The notes under the pieces were generated by a model. That model was given only the letters and a program-made list of their open reading frames with translations, was not told where the DNA came from and ran no database searches. 6,092 bases of DNA from an uncultured Eggerthellaceae bacterium (lineage in GTDB: Bacteria > Actinomycetota > Coriobacteriia > Coriobacteriales > Eggerthellaceae): the NCBI GenBank assembly GCA_948829205.1, contig CAQLOA010000007.1, positions 16,704 through 22,795 of the forward strand, written 5' to 3'. Shown here piece after piece: positions 5,512 to 6,092 of the stretch. Position numbers and translations under genes: made by a program. How positions within the stretch are numbered: position 1 is the first letter of the stretch; every line of letters starts with the position of its first letter.

Positions 5512-5743
5512 ACGTTCGCTTTTGGCACATTGGCATGCCTACTCGAAATCCTTATGAGACGTTGCGCGGCCAAGACGGGGCGTATAAGGCGAAGATTCGA
5601 CTTCGCTCAAAATGCTCTCAGGTAGCCGCAGCTATTAGCATTCTGTCCGCTCTTCGCCGATCAGCTCCGTCGAGGCCGCGCGAAGGGACGTCGAATCGGA
5701 TGAGAGAGAGGCATGCCAATGTTCCAAAAGCGAACGTCCCCTG
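5506..5743. mobile_element. MITE-like element with 35-bp terminal inverted repeats
   Basis: The left arm (5506-5540) and the complement of the right arm (5709-5743) match at 34 of 35 positions; the single difference is C5526 in the left arm versus A in the complement of the right. Each arm begins with CAGGGGACGTTCGCTTTTG at the outer edge and ends with the palindrome GGCATGCC at the inner edge. Pairing weakens outward (GTGACAG versus GCGTCAG) and stops at once inward, so the arms are well defined. The 168-bp interior has no convincing gene. The size, the terminal inverted repeats and the lack of a transposase fit a non-autonomous miniature element. No clear target-site duplication flanks it, so a large bipartite REP/BIME-like structure is the alternative. 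Confidence 0.6.
5594..5614 (-). repeat. Interspersed-repeat-like segment inside the MITE-like element
   Basis: On the minus strand this reads CATTTTGAGCGAAGTCGAAT followed by C. From memory, it resembles an interspersed sequence of the type CATTCTGAGCGAAGTCGAAG seen between genes in many bacteria; I could not check this. The outer GATTCGAC (5594-5601) is repeated in inverted form as GTCGAATC at 5690-5697, which would fold the interior of the element into a second hairpin. Confidence 0.4.
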
Positions 5744-5823
5744 ACGCATTCGTCATCGCTGCATGGAGTTCTGCGTTCGACAAAGATTCGACATTCGACC
5801 GAAGGGACTTCGATTCGGAAGAG
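5681..5823 (+). repeat. 24-bp imperfect direct repeat, one copy inside and one outside the element
   Basis: The segments at 5681-5704 and 5800-5823 agree at 21 of 24 positions and share CGAAGGGAC at the start and TCGGA near the end. In the second copy CGAAG-GGA-CTTCG (5800-5812) is a perfect small hairpin. A second shared word, AAGATTCGAC, occurs at 5592-5601 inside the element and 5783-5792 outside it, in the same order relative to the 24-mer. The outer pair looks like a collapsed or decayed copy of part of the element's interior. Confidence 0.6.
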
Positions 5824-6019
5824 TCCGGCGTTAGGCTCCGGAAAGGTCTCGCAACAGCGTTCTGTAACCCGCGTTTCGAACCGCGTGGCTATGATGCAGC
5901 CAAGCGCCGGCGGAAAATCGGCCACGCCGGCGCCGGGGACGAAGTGGGGTCGATGGGCGTGGTGACATTGGGCGGTGGCCATGGATTTCGCAGGACGGCT
6001 GGGATTATCGCTTGCCTTC
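5744..6019. other. Non-coding stretch between the MITE-like element and the right-edge promoter
   Basis: No reading frame here has a Shine-Dalgarno, a recognisable motif or believable composition. The open frames that cross it begin inside the inverted repeat. It holds a small TGACG/CGTCA stem-loop at the element's right end (5742-5755), the decayed repeat copy at 5783-5823, a TCCGG/CCGGA inverted repeat (5824-5842) and a strong GC hairpin (5904-5933). I see no tRNA or other known RNA gene. Confidence 0.6.
5904..5933. repeat. GC-rich 9-bp perfect hairpin
   Basis: GCGCCGGCG (5904-5912) and CGCCGGCGC (5925-5933) are exact complements around a 12-base loop. No T-run follows on either strand, so it is not a standard intrinsic terminator. 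It lies about 90 bp before the right-edge promoter and could insulate that gene from transcription coming from the left. Confidence 0.5.
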
Positions 6020-6028
6020 TGCTAAACT
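6020..6028 (+). promoter_or_regulatory. Extended -10 promoter for the gene beyond the right edge
   Basis: TGC plus TAAACT (hexamer 6023-6028) is an extended -10 with the same TGCTA start as the promoters at 42-50 and 4794-4802. The predicted transcription start is about 6034-6036 (GG). No clear -35 lies 17-18 bp upstream. Confidence 0.45.
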
Positions 6029-6033
6029 GTTCA

Positions 6034-6092
6034 GGCTATTGTCCTGCTCTGGGACCACCTAACCAGAGCCGTTTAGACCAGAGGAGGTGAGC
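6034..6092 (+). promoter_or_regulatory. Structured 5' leader and strong Shine-Dalgarno of a gene starting past the window
   Basis: GAGGAGGTGA at 6081-6090 is an almost ideal Shine-Dalgarno, so a start codon should lie a few bases beyond 6092. Upstream, GCTCTGG (6046-6052) pairs with CCAGAGC (6063-6069) around a 10-base loop. The loop's CACCT (6056-6060) is complementary to AGGTG (6085-6089) in the Shine-Dalgarno. A lower stem, GGCTA (6034-6038) with TAG-A-CC (6074-6079, one bulged A), would leave CCG (6069-6071) on the 3' side between the stems if the last pair of the upper stem opens. That outline recalls the S6:S18 leader of rpsF, but the gene itself is not in view. Confidence 0.4.

Noticed and set aside
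3753..5743. CRISPR-like array from the recurring 17-bp core
   Set aside because: Only three copies, widely and unevenly spaced, in mixed orientation and with no spacer structure or cas genes.
5635..5982. 115-codon minus-strand frame across the MITE-like element's right arm
   Set aside because: Crosses the repeat boundary, has no ribosome site and no motif. Treated as chance.
5713..6090. 125-codon plus-strand frame across the right-hand non-coding region
   Set aside because: It starts inside the right inverted arm, has no Shine-Dalgarno, runs through hairpins, the candidate promoter and the final Shine-Dalgarno, and shows no family motif.

Overview
This is a high-GC (well above half G+C by eye) bacterial chromosomal window. 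Five intact protein genes fill about bases 54-5468; the last roughly 620 bases are non-coding. Gene style (GC-rich third positions, family mix, GGGGAC-type intergenic repeats) suggests an anaerobic actinobacterium of the Coriobacteriia/Eggerthellales type. That placement is an impression from memory, not a database result.

Layout. (1) 54-770 (+): a SanA/YdcF-family envelope protein with one N-terminal membrane helix, behind an extended -10 promoter and with an awkward start codon. (2) 786-1760 (-): glutaminase GlsA, convergent with gene 1 and only 15 bp from it. (3) 1761-1943: a divergent regulatory gap with a direct repeat and a cluster of GGTTC pentamers. (4) 1944-3752 (+): adenine deaminase Ade. 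(5) 3753-3846: a spacer holding a perfect 13-bp inverted repeat around a 17-bp core. (6) 3847-4707 (+): a DegV/FakB-type fatty-acid-binding protein. (7) 4708-4808: a spacer with a near-perfect 29-bp palindrome and a promoter placed for a leaderless transcript. (8) 4809-5468 (+): a HAD phosphatase of the phosphoglycolate-phosphatase/PpaX type. (9) 5469-6092: no convincing gene. It holds a 238-bp MITE-like element with 35-bp terminal inverted repeats, degenerate copies of part of its interior, a GC hairpin, and finally a promoter, a structured leader and a strong Shine-Dalgarno for a gene starting just past the window.

How the genes relate. GlsA and Ade are both cytosolic hydrolases that release ammonia (from glutamine and adenine) and are transcribed divergently from one 183-bp gap, so a joint nitrogen-salvage or acid-response role is a reasonable but unproven idea. 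DegV and HAD look like independent housekeeping functions. No defence system, CRISPR array, phage module or biosynthetic cluster is visible. The most unusual material is the intergenic repeat family, whose 17-bp core occurs three times here in two architectures, plus the leaderless HAD gene and the structured leader at the right edge.
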